Position numbers and translations under genes: made by a program. Below, in pieces: positions 8,303 through 15,388 of a stretch of 64,000 bases of DNA. Location of the stretch: assembly GCF_000971975.1 (NCBI RefSeq), contig NZ_LAQO01000001.1, forward strand, positions 62,001-126,000. Reading direction: 5' to 3'. The notes below the pieces were generated by a model, which was given only the letters and a program-made list of their open reading frames with translations, did not search any database and had not been told where the DNA came from. The DNA comes from Paenibacillus algorifonticola. GTDB lineage: Bacteria; Bacillota; Bacilli; Paenibacillales; Paenibacillaceae. How positions within the stretch are numbered: the stretch's first letter is position 1; every line of letters begins with the position of its first letter.

Positions 8303-8725
8303 TTAAAGCCTGCGGCTCTTAGGACGTAGCGCCCACCCGGCTATATTGAGTGCAGCATATGAAAGCGGAAGGATAATATGAAACCCGCTATCACCATAAT
8401 CGTCAGCAAATGCATGAGAGAAAGCCGCACCAGTCATTAAAAAGAAGATGCCAGCGTGAGCCCATTCTTTAAGCCGAGGAAAGCCTGGCACGACGAGAGC
8501 GATCGCTCCAAGCACTTTCCAAATCCCGAGAATAGTCAAGACGTATAAGGGGGAACCAAGATTCGTCACTAACTCGAGGTTTCCCCCATATTGCATCAAT
8601 TGCCCGATACCACTTAACATAACAGCTGCTGCAAGTAATAAGGTGACTGTCCAATAAGCAATCATTTTACCTCTGGGCTGGGTTTCTACTTTCGCGGTTA
8701 TTTCCGCACCGATAATCTTACTCAT
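8303..8725 (-). CDS. DoxX-like small membrane protein
   Basis: 140 residues with four predicted membrane helices (WTVTLLLAAAVMLSG, LYVLTILGIWKVLGAIAL, HAGIFFLMTGAAF, ILPLSYAALNIAGWAL). DoxX-like proteins are integral membrane proteins of poorly defined redox or detoxification role. The start at 8725 is chosen over an upstream in-frame codon because GAGGAGG sits 5 bases before it. First gene of the operon with the ArsR regulator and AHSA1 protein, 74 bases before the regulator. Confidence 0.85.
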   Translation of the reverse strand: MSKIIGAEITAKVETQPRGKMIAYWTVTLLLAAAVMLSGIGQLMQYGGNLELVTNLGSPLYVLTILGIWKVLGAIALVVPGFPRLKEWAHAGIFFLMTGAAFSHAFADDYGDSGFHIILPLSYAALNIAGWALRPKSRRL

Positions 8726-8800
8726 TTGTTCCCTCCTCATAATTGTTTTAAGTGAAACTTATTTAGATTCCAAGTTTTCCAAATGACTAACTGCTAATCA

Positions 8801-8852
8801 GACACTATTTGGTGTCGATTTGATTATAGGACACCTTTTGGTGTCGTGTCAA
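8801..8852 (-). promoter_or_regulatory. Consensus promoter with two tandem GACACC-N4-GGTGTC operators
   Basis: On the minus strand TTGACA (8852-8847), an 18-base spacer and TATAAT (8828-8823) form a full SigA promoter for the doxX operon. A perfect 16-base palindrome GACACCTTTTGGTGTC (8830-8845) fills the spacer. A second copy with one mismatch, GACACTATTTGGTGTC (8801-8816), starts about at the transcription start. Centres are 29 bases apart, on nearly the same helix face. The likely ligand is the ArsR-type repressor encoded in the operon. Confidence 0.8.
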
Positions 8853-9003
8853 CAACATTTTTAAACTCAACATGTTAAAAAGCCTCCATACGAAAATTAC
8901 CGAAGCTAATGATCATGTCTAAGTTTTGTCTGGTGTCAGGACTGCATGATTAGCACGGTGACCACGGCAGTATTTTTGGCAGGTCAGCGTCTAATAGAAG
9001 ATC

Positions 9004-9029
9004 AAAAAGCACCGGGAAATCCCGGTGCT
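9004..9029 (-). terminator. Intrinsic terminator after the tRNA-Ala-like element
   Basis: On the minus strand AGCACCGGG pairs perfectly with CCCGGTGCT around ATTT, followed by a T run. It lies 16 bases after the tRNA-like acceptor end, as expected for a stable-RNA gene terminator. Confidence 0.8.
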
Positions 9030-9044
9030 ACAAGGTTTTTGTTT

Positions 9045-9283
9045 GGTTGGAGCCTAGGAGGATATCAGCTCGTACTTTCTCGCTGTCCGTCTTGGGATGT
9101 CCGAATCTTAATTGAACGGCTGAAGAAGCTTAGTCGACGAGGACTTTTTAGCGGTTGATTCAGACGCCGTGCTCCTACACTTGATATAATTCTTCGAAGC
9201 ATCATCATCCGTTCCGTCTGCGCGGGCGAACCCCTGACCTCATCGCTGCCAGCGATGCGCTCTACAACCTGAGCTAAGCCCCC
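9045..9283 (-). pseudogene. tRNA-Ala(GGC)-like gene with T-loop split by about 165 nt
   Basis: The minus strand from 9283 reads as a tRNA: acceptor GGGGGCT, TA, D-stem GCTC/GAGC, a perfect anticodon stem CATCG/CGATG with loop CTGGCAG (anticodon GGC, alanine), variable AGGTC, T-stem AGGGG and T-loop TTCG at 9227. After about 165 unrelated bases the other half appears: T-stem strand CTCCT (9060-9056) and acceptor AGGCTCC (9055-9049) with the alanine identity G3-U70 pair, then AACCA. The D-loop lacks the usual G18-G19 and there is a G-G mismatch in the acceptor, so it may not work as a tRNA. It starts 10 bases after the CotP-like gene stop. An integrated element, a spliced insert or a novel tRNA-like RNA are all possible. 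Confidence 0.5.
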
Positions 9284-9293
9284 CTTCCCATCT

Positions 9294-9722
9294 CTACCAC
9301 CGAATATCGGCCTCATAATACTTCCGCCCCACTGGCCTTTTGCGCAGCTTAACACGCAGTTCCCCATCCTTCACAATCGCCCTGCACACACGGGGGCGCA
9401 CCCCTACGGGCAGCTTGATCATTTCCTTCCGGTTGCCTGGCAGCCCCTCAACGCGCAAGCGGTCTTCCTTTACCCATAAACGAAGCTCTTCCGAGCGCAC
9501 ATGTGCGGGAAGCGGGTATTTGACGATGAGAAATTGCTCGCTCTGGGAAAAAGAGTACGGCGAAGCCTGCTCCGCAATTGCTCCGGCAGCTTCAGGCAGC
9601 GCTTTGGTCATCATTTTGCGCACAAATTGCTCCACCCAGTCCGGCTCGCGCAGCACATCAAACCCTTTAGGCAGCTTCTGCCCTTCTACCCAGCGTTCGA
9701 GCTCATCCCATTTAGAATCCAT
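9294..9722 (-). CDS. Hsp20/alpha-crystallin protein, spore coat CotP-like
   Basis: 142 residues. The C-terminal part is an alpha-crystallin domain (YPLPAHVRSEELRLWVKEDR, then a beta strand VKDGELRVKLRKRP). There is no IxI tail, as in the divergent Bacillus spore coat proteins CotM and CotP, and the length equals CotP as I recall it. The gene is divergent from gerPA with 159 bases between them, so a spore-coat role is likely. CATATAGTG upstream (around 9756) resembles a SigE/SigK -10 but the -35 is not clear. GGAGGT precedes the ATG. Confidence 0.75.
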   Translation of the reverse strand: MDSKWDELERWVEGQKLPKGFDVLREPDWVEQFVRKMMTKALPEAAGAIAEQASPYSFSQSEQFLIVKYPLPAHVRSEELRLWVKEDRLRVEGLPGNRKEMIKLPVGVRPRVCRAIVKDGELRVKLRKRPVGRKYYEADIRW

Positions 9723-9817
9723 CGTTTACCTCCCACCTCCCGGCCTATCTCCACTATATGCGCCGCCGGGCTGGGCGGATACTTCTTAGCTGCTTCTGCG
9801 GCAAAGCAATGCAGGGA

Positions 9818-9844
9818 ACCTCTGGGCGAATGCCGCATACGATA
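9818..9844 (+). promoter_or_regulatory. Predicted SigK promoter of the gerP operon
   Basis: AC at 9818-9819, 16 bases, then CATACGATA (9836-9844) matches the SigK pattern AC-N16-CATANNNTA. It lies 38 bases before gerPA. gerP in Bacillus is transcribed by SigK in the mother cell. Confidence 0.65.
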
Positions 9845-9881
9845 TTACAACCATACGCTTAGCAGCAAGGAGGTCTTTGCT

Positions 9882-10121
9882 ATGCCCGCAATAGTCGGCT
9901 TCGTGAAAATCGTTAGCGTCGGCTCCAGCTCCATCGTCCAATTTGGCGACGCTGTGCAAATGTCGCCCTCCAGCACTTCCAAAACCTATGCTGGCTCGGG
10001 CTCCTTCCTTACCGGCAGCCTGACGAATTCCAACAACGCCGTAAGTGCCACGAATACGCTGGATCCAGACGTGCAGGACGGCACGCAAAATGAAGTAGCG
10101 AACGGGGTCAATATTGTATGA
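9882..10121 (+). CDS. gerPA: Spore germination protein GerPA/GerPF family
   Basis: 79 residues. MPAIVGFVKI at the start and VQFGDAVQMSPSSTSKTYAG in the middle are the family hallmark, with NTLDPDVQDG near the end. GerP proteins sit in the spore coat and let germinants pass to the inner membrane receptors. GerPA and GerPF are paralogues; the gene is called gerPA by its first position, but it could fill the GerPF role because no second copy follows gerPE. AAGGAGG lies 8 bases before the ATG at 9882. The stop overlaps gerPB (ATGA). Confidence 0.88.
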   Translation: MPAIVGFVKIVSVGSSSIVQFGDAVQMSPSSTSKTYAGSGSFLTGSLTNSNNAVSATNTLDPDVQDGTQNEVANGVNIV

Positions 10122-10321
10122 ATTGGACCGTTCATCAGACGATTACGATTCATCAGCTCCGCGTGGACAGCGTCTCGAACAGCTCTGTCCTGCAAATTGG
10201 CAGCGCAGGCTCCATTCGCTCCTTGTCCCAGCTGTATAATACGGGCGGCTTCACGGGACCAGCCGCCCAGCTGGGAGGAGAAAATCCACTCTCCTTCGTA
10301 CCGCTGCCCAATCCGACCTAA
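10118..10321 (+). CDS. gerPB: Spore germination protein GerPB
   Basis: 67 residues starting MNWTVHQTITIHQLRVDSVS, then SSVLQIGSAGSI, the typical GerPB pattern. It is translated from an ATG that overlaps the gerPA stop and is the second gene of the operon. It is a structural coat component needed for normal germinant permeability. Confidence 0.88.
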   Translation: MNWTVHQTITIHQLRVDSVSNSSVLQIGSAGSIRSLSQLYNTGGFTGPAAQLGGENPLSFVPLPNPT

Positions 10322-10338
10322 GACAGGAGGTTTCAACG

Positions 10339-10998
10339 ATGCAGCAGCAGCCGAATCAGCTATCGCCATGGCAAGCCTGGTCGCTTGACGTCGCAAAGCA
10401 GCTCCAATGTCAGCAGGAAAGCATCGCTTCGTTGGAGCGACAGCTTGCGGCCATCTGCGAGCAGCTCAAAAAGCTTGAAGCGAAACCTACTTATAATGTG
10501 GAAAATTTGCAGTACCATTTTGACCAATTGAAGGTAGAAAAGCTTGAAGGCACGCTCAATATCGGCATGACTCCACAGGGCACGCCGGATATGAATGGCG
10601 ATATTGAACAGATGGCCGTATCCAAGCCGCTCGTCTATCCCGCTCCTCCTAATGATGCAGCTCAGCCATCGGATCCCTATGCCCCGATACAAAATGATTT
10701 GAACCAGTATATCGACAACGAGGGCGCGCAGAAGCTGATGCAGATGGAAAAGCAATTTTGTATGCCGCTGGATCCCCATCACCGCAGACTCATTTTGTCC
10801 GATATCCGCAGCCAAATGCCTGCTCGCATCCAATATTATGCAAGGTCGCTGCCGCGCCAGGATGGGGTTAGTGAAGAAACCGCTGCCCAGCAGATCAGAG
10901 CCGAGGTGTTCGCCAAAACAGCTCGCGATGCCGACGCGGCAATGCTTCAATATATGCAGCAATTACAGAACGGAGGCGTAAGGGAAGCCAATGATTAA
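10339..10998 (+). CDS. gerPC: Spore germination protein GerPC
   Basis: 219 residues, the largest Ger-P product and similar in length to Bacillus GerPC (about 200). A coiled-coil-like N-terminus (QQESIASLERQLAAICEQLK) is followed by the GerPC-typical VENLQYHFDQLKVEKLEGTL. The C-terminal half is helical and Met/Gln rich. AGGAGG lies upstream of the ATG. It overlaps gerPD by 8 bases. Confidence 0.88.
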   Translation: MQQQPNQLSPWQAWSLDVAKQLQCQQESIASLERQLAAICEQLKKLEAKPTYNVENLQYHFDQLKVEKLEGTLNIGMTPQGTPDMNGDIEQMAVSKPLVYPAPPNDAAQPSDPYAPIQNDLNQYIDNEGAQKLMQMEKQFCMPLDPHHRRLILSDIRSQMPARIQYYARSLPRQDGVSEETAAQQIRAEVFAKTARDADAAMLQYMQQLQNGGVREAND

Positions 10999-11206
10999 AT
11001 TTGTCGTACACAATGATTGCTTGAGCGTTGGTAAAGTTGACATACTCGGCGTATCCAGCGCATCGCATTTTCAGATCGGAGATAGCGACTATGTCACGCT
11101 TTATTCTATTTTTGATACACCACCGGAATCGGTAATCGTTGGTCCACTCGCGCCTTTTCCAGAGCCGGGTGGAGCCAGCAGTGCTCAAGGAGAAGGCGCG
11201 GAATGA
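10991..11206 (+). CDS. gerPD: Spore germination protein GerPD
   Basis: 71 residues. FVVHNDCLSVGKVDILGVSS and SHFQIGDSD are the GerPD pattern; the C-terminal 15 residues are a Pro/Gly-rich tail. It overlaps gerPC by 8 bases and gerPE by 4 bases (ATGA), so the operon is tightly coupled. Confidence 0.85.
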   Translation: MIKFVVHNDCLSVGKVDILGVSSASHFQIGDSDYVTLYSIFDTPPESVIVGPLAPFPEPGGASSAQGEGAE

Positions 11207-11730
11207 CCTTGAACGGAAATCCGAATGCCTCTTATGAAAGCAGCACTGGTTTTACAGCTTCTCCCTTTAGCCCACCATATCCACTCGATTACCCTATTCG
11301 TACAGCTGAGGTTGGCGTCTTGACGATTATCAGCGCCGCGGGGGCGGCAATCGTTCAGCTCGGAGATCGTGGACAATCGACGCCGAAGCTTCGCGCGCTT
11401 GCCCTGCAGCGGGAAATGGATCATGCGCAGGCAGGCGATGTTTATTTTGAATCCTATGATTTATACACCCAGTCGTTTCCGGGCTTTGATGATTTTGACG
11501 GCCCGGCTAAAGACATCGTCCATATCCAGCGTACCAATCATTGCCCACGTATCGTGGTTGGCTGCGTTTATATTATTGCGATTGGCTCATCAGCGAGCGT
11601 ACAAGCGGGGAATGCGATGGAAACGATCGCCGAAGCGCGGATTAAACATATTCGCCAGTTCAAGCGCCCTATTCCAGTACCAGGCATCGGCTGCCCGCTT
11701 CCTCCGGTCAAGCCTGCGCTGTATAGGTGA
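11203..11730 (+). CDS. gerPE: Spore germination protein GerPE
   Basis: 175 residues, longer than Bacillus GerPE (about 124). RTAEVGVLTIISAAGAAIVQ followed by LGDRG, and later VVGCVYIIAIGSSASVQAGN, are the two internal repeats found in GerPE. The rest is less conserved. The gene ends the operon; no gerPF follows in the 200 bases to the next small gene. Confidence 0.85.
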   Translation: MTLNGNPNASYESSTGFTASPFSPPYPLDYPIRTAEVGVLTIISAAGAAIVQLGDRGQSTPKLRALALQREMDHAQAGDVYFESYDLYTQSFPGFDDFDGPAKDIVHIQRTNHCPRIVVGCVYIIAIGSSASVQAGNAMETIAEARIKHIRQFKRPIPVPGIGCPLPPVKPALYR

Positions 11731-11932
11731 ATGGAAGCATGGACAGCAGCTGTACTGAACGAATAATCCGCAAGGCAAAGTGCCATTGCCAAGCTTCCGC
11801 TTTTTCAACTAGGCATTAGCTGAAATGCGGATGTGACGGTACAAACGTCCAATTTTTCCTCACGCCTCCGACATACATTAACCATGTGAACGAAAGCTTC
11901 ACACTAACAAAACATTCAGGAGGTTGTTAATC

Positions 11933-12067
11933 GTGGGATACCCTGTAGCAGGCGCTAGCGTAGGTTGTGGTCCAATCGCGGGTGCCAAAAGCTGTTTTAC
12001 AAATACGGGCACTATTCTCGTTCTCTTTATTTTACTTGTTATCATCTTGCGTACCTTCTGCTTCTAA
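11933..12067 (+). CDS. YjcZ-like sporulation small membrane protein
   Basis: A 44-residue frame starting with GTG at 11933, 9 bases after AGGAGG, and ending TAA at 12065-12067. The product begins MGYPVAGASVGCGPIAGAK and has one hydrophobic helix GTILVLFILLVIILRTF at the C-terminus. Short Gly/Cys N-terminus plus the FILLVIIL helix is the pattern of the YjcZ family, small membrane peptides made during sporulation. The location next to gerP supports this. Confidence 0.75.
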   Translation: MGYPVAGASVGCGPIAGAKSCFTNTGTILVLFILLVIILRTFCF

Positions 12068-12167
12068 GCCTATTCACACCATTGCACTTTAGCGCTTAAT
12101 GGAACAGCTTGCTTCAAAAACAGCTTGATCCAGCAGCACTCGCAGTAAAAGGGTAGACAGATACAGA

Positions 12168-12216
12168 CACAGCAATAACCGGGAGGAGGCATGAGGCCCT
12201 GCCGGTTATTGCTGTG
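12168..12216. terminator. 15-bp perfect inverted repeat between convergent genes
   Basis: CACAGCAATAACCGG (12168-12182) and CCGGTTATTGCTGTG (12202-12216) are perfect complements around a 19-nt loop. It separates the YjcZ-like gene (plus) from the lipoprotein gene (minus). No T run follows on either strand, so it may protect mRNA 3' ends more than terminate. Confidence 0.5.
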
Positions 12217-12225
12217 CATGGATTA

Positions 12226-13902
12226 CTATTGCTCTGCAACACGCTTCGCTATTTCCTTCGTAATCTCATCCCCGCCCTGCATGCGCCACTGCTTGACGAA
12301 TTCATCAAAGCTGTCCAAGCTTTGATCGCCAACAATTATTTTCAAATAGGTCTCGTTCTCCAGCTGCTCCAGTGCGGCCCATTTCGCCCCCATCGTTGGT
12401 GTGGAGCCGTAGAAAACACTGTTCACTTTAATCATAGGCGTTTTTCGGATGACACCGACGCCATATTCATAAGCCGCTGCGGGCTTCCACGCATCCAAAT
12501 TTTTCTTCGGGTTCTGATGCTCGGCCTCCGTCATTTCATACAGCTGGTAAGAGTCAGGATCAAGCGTCGAGGGGTCAAGCCTGCCTTCCAGCACGCCCTG
12601 TAAATTGTCATAACGCTTGTCCACCGCATCCGAATAATCGAGCAGCAGATCAAACGGATAATAATGGCGCAGCTGCACGCCGGACTGGGATGCATATTCA
12701 TCCAGCCACTGGGTTTCCTGAATGTTCGGGTCCAGCCGCCGCTCCAGACGGGTAAATACATTCAGCAGCTTAACGACCGCCTCAGGATGCTCATAGCCTT
12801 TACGAACAACGAGATAACGATCCGTTACCGGTGCGGTATGTGTCACATACTCCCCCTTCGCATCCATCGGAGCCGCATAGGCGCGCCACTCTGCTTTCGT
12901 ATCCTGAGCTACTGCTTCTGAGAGCGGCCAATAAGGCATCCACCACGGTCCAAAAAACATCCCCGCCCTGCCGTTCACAATCGGCTCCTCCGACTCCTTA
13001 TACAGCACAAACTGTTTATCAATCAGTCCCTGCTTGTACCAAGCTGCCAGCTGGCCGAGCGCAGCTTTGCTCTCCGGTGTAATCGAGCCGTATACGACAT
13101 TGCCGTCAGCATCCTGCGTCCAGTTTTTCGGGAAGGCATGGAACGCTTGAAAAATAGAATCAAACCCGCTTGGATTCGGCTTCTGTCCGAATACGACAAT
13201 TTTGTCACCCGCTATACCAACGGTATTCGCCTTGCCGTCGCCATCAGGGTCACGCTCTACGAAGGCACGGGCGATCTCCCCAATATCGCGAAGCGTCTTC
13301 GGTGGCTCCAGCCCCAAACGATCCAGCCAATCCTGGCGTACCCATAGAAGGGTAACTGCGTCCATCTCAATCGCCACATTTGGCAGGCCGTAAAGCTTGC
13401 CATTACGCGAAGCCTCTTCCAGCGCCTTGCCGCCCGATGAGGCATAAATATCGCGTACCAGCTTGGAGCTGTATGCCGCATACGTACCCGTTAAGTCCTG
13501 GATCATGTCATTATCGATAAGCCTACGCAGCTGGACGCGGTCAACAACCATTGCATCTGGCATGTCGTTGCTCGCAATGGCAAAGCTGATTTTTTGCTCA
13601 AAAGCATCGTCGCCCTTCGCTTCCCAAGCATGAACAACCTGTATATTCGTCAATTGATCCAAATAGCGGGAAATGGGGTTGTTGTCATTGGTGTCGCTGC
13701 CGGACAAGCGGGATTCGGGAATTTTAAACCCTACCCGAACGCTAACCCGCTCTGGCATGCTTCCATAAGCGAGTGGCTCCGCGCTGCTGTCCGCCAGCGC
13801 TTCCCCTTGCAAGCCAGCCGTCTGCGCTGGGCTATTATTGCCTGTACAAGCTCCGGCCAGCAGCAGCACAGCCATTATAAGCAAAGCTACTCTCGCTTTC
13901 AT
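12226..13902 (-). CDS. Extracellular solute-binding lipoprotein (ABC importer, LplA/YtcQ type)
   Basis: 558 residues from the ATG at 13902, chosen because GGAGGGGG lies just upstream; an in-frame start 13 codons earlier would spoil the signal peptide. The signal sequence ends with the lipobox LAGAC (Cys19). The mature part is a family-1 binding protein with REYL-like features such as WVRQDWLDRLGLEPPKT and ARAFVERDPDGDGKANTVGI, a Ca-loop-like stretch typical of LplA-type proteins for complex oligosaccharides. It follows the YesM/YesN pair by 61 bases and probably supplies substrate to the permeases at 19.4-21.3 kb; the ligand is unknown. Confidence 0.88.
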   Translation of the reverse strand: MKARVALLIMAVLLLAGACTGNNSPAQTAGLQGEALADSSAEPLAYGSMPERVSVRVGFKIPESRLSGSDTNDNNPISRYLDQLTNIQVVHAWEAKGDDAFEQKISFAIASNDMPDAMVVDRVQLRRLIDNDMIQDLTGTYAAYSSKLVRDIYASSGGKALEEASRNGKLYGLPNVAIEMDAVTLLWVRQDWLDRLGLEPPKTLRDIGEIARAFVERDPDGDGKANTVGIAGDKIVVFGQKPNPSGFDSIFQAFHAFPKNWTQDADGNVVYGSITPESKAALGQLAAWYKQGLIDKQFVLYKESEEPIVNGRAGMFFGPWWMPYWPLSEAVAQDTKAEWRAYAAPMDAKGEYVTHTAPVTDRYLVVRKGYEHPEAVVKLLNVFTRLERRLDPNIQETQWLDEYASQSGVQLRHYYPFDLLLDYSDAVDKRYDNLQGVLEGRLDPSTLDPDSYQLYEMTEAEHQNPKKNLDAWKPAAAYEYGVGVIRKTPMIKVNSVFYGSTPTMGAKWAALEQLENETYLKIIVGDQSLDSFDEFVKQWRMQGGDEITKEIAKRVAEQ

Positions 13903-13963
13903 TGCTCCCCCTCCATTTCCCTTGGATTGCCGCTCGCTCAACCGCTGCTTTCTCTATTTTACG

Positions 13964-15388
13964 CTAATTCAAATAACCGCCCGTTCGCACTCGCTCGGCT
14001 CGAAACTCGCTAGGCAAGCTGCCTACCAGCTCTCGGAACAGCTTGCTGAAATATTTATCATCCTCGAAGCCTACAGCGCAAGCAATTTCGTAGACTGGCA
14101 TTTCTGTCGTGAGCAGCAGCTCCTTCGCGCGCTCCATTCTTATGCCGCGAAGCATGACACCAAAGGGCATCCCGGCAAAACGAGCAAAGCAGCCGCTAAA
14201 ATAGCTTCGGCTCATTTTCACATAATCCGCCACATCAACCTGATTAAGCTTGCCGGCCGCTTCACGGCGAATGTGGACCGTTGCCCGCAGCATGCACTGA
14301 AACACCTCTTTGGAAAGCGACAGCTCAAGCATTCTGCGCTGGGCATAATCCGAGAAGCGGCGCAGCCAGCTTTTAAAGTCCTGCCAGGAACGCGAACGCC
14401 GTAGCTCCACGCGAAGCGTTTCCGCCTCATTTGGATGCATGAGCAGCGCGGCCCAGCTCTGGCATAAGCTTTGGCCAAATTGCATAAGCTGCTCCTCGCT
14501 CGCCCTCAGCTGTTCCAAGCGGCTTATAAACGTCTCCCAAGCAGCGGGGTAGAGCGCCCAGCGCAGATCAGCCATGTCAGCGTCAAGCAGCAGAAGCTGC
14601 CCTTCCTGATCAGCTGGAGCCGTAAACTGCTGCAGCTCGGCAAAGCTCATTTGAACCATATCGTGCTGGCCGGACACCTTGTAAAACATCACGGAAGCAA
14701 AACATTCCTCCAGCAAACGCTTCACATCTGCCAGCTCCTTCTCTTGAAGCCCCGTAACGATGGCATAGTGAAATCTGCCCTTTAACAGCTGGACCATCTC
14801 CCGCTTCCATTCCGGATCCGGGGTCAGATGCAGCAGCGGGATCAGCCATAGTCCATTCAGCTCAAGCAGTGTAAAATTTTTCAAGGCAGGCAGACGGCAC
14901 AGCTCGTCTTTCCCTGCCCCTTCCTCTAGCAGATAGCACACCAGCGCGGCATCCGCCTTCAAACGCTCCGAAGTGCCACTCGGCTCCGCCCCCGCTCGAA
15001 AGCTGCTTTCCCACCGAAAGCGCTGGGCGATTCTGTGCATCACTTCATCCGCTTTATCGGGCTCAAGCAGCGTCTTCACAATATAATCAATCGCTCCAAG
15101 CCGCAGCGCCTCCTGGACATAATCAAACTCATGATGGCAGGTCAGCACGACGCTGCGAATAGCGGGAAAACGCTGCTTAATTTGCTCGATCAGCTCAAAG
15201 CCGGATAGCTGCGGCATCGTAATATCGGTGAATACGAGATCAACCTCCGTATGCTCCAATAGCTCCAATGCTGCTTTTCCGTCCGCCGCCTCGCCAACGA
15301 TCGAGATGCCGAACATCGACCAGTCGAATAACGAAATAAAGCCTTTGCGCACCAGCCGTTCATCATCGACTACAATCGCTTTAATCAT
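13964..15388 (-). CDS. YesN-type response regulator with AraC DNA-binding domain
   Basis: 474 residues. The receiver domain is at the N-terminus (VVDDERLVRKG, phospho-acceptor in LVFTDITMPQ, YIVKTLLEPD). A poorly conserved middle region of about 230 residues leads to the AraC double helix-turn-helix: VADYVKMSRSYFSGCFARFA and YEIACAVGFEDDKYFSKLFR. Such regulators activate carbohydrate ABC genes. It overlaps the sensor kinase gene by 8 bases. Confidence 0.9.
   Translation of the reverse strand: MIKAIVVDDERLVRKGFISLFDWSMFGISIVGEAADGKAALELLEHTEVDLVFTDITMPQLSGFELIEQIKQRFPAIRSVVLTCHHEFDYVQEALRLGAIDYIVKTLLEPDKADEVMHRIAQRFRWESSFRAGAEPSGTSERLKADAALVCYLLEEGAGKDELCRLPALKNFTLLELNGLWLIPLLHLTPDPEWKREMVQLLKGRFHYAIVTGLQEKELADVKRLLEECFASVMFYKVSGQHDMVQMSFAELQQFTAPADQEGQLLLLDADMADLRWALYPAAWETFISRLEQLRASEEQLMQFGQSLCQSWAALLMHPNEAETLRVELRRSRSWQDFKSWLRRFSDYAQRRMLELSLSKEVFQCMLRATVHIRREAAGKLNQVDVADYVKMSRSYFSGCFARFAGMPFGVMLRGIRMERAKELLLTTEMPVYEIACAVGFEDDKYFSKLFRELVGSLPSEFRAERVRTGGYLN

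Noticed and set aside
9045-9283. Group I intron in the tRNA-Ala-like gene
   Set aside because: The insert of about 165 nt is short for one and I could not find the P7/P3 core; a T-loop position is also not typical.
9045-9283. tmRNA-like gene
   Set aside because: A complete D-arm and anticodon arm are present and no tag-peptide frame with tmRNA motifs was found.
9501-9881. Longer N-terminus for gerPA from an upstream in-frame start
   Set aside because: The extension is antisense to the CotP-like gene, and AAGGAGG plus the conserved MPAIVG start fix the ATG at 9882.
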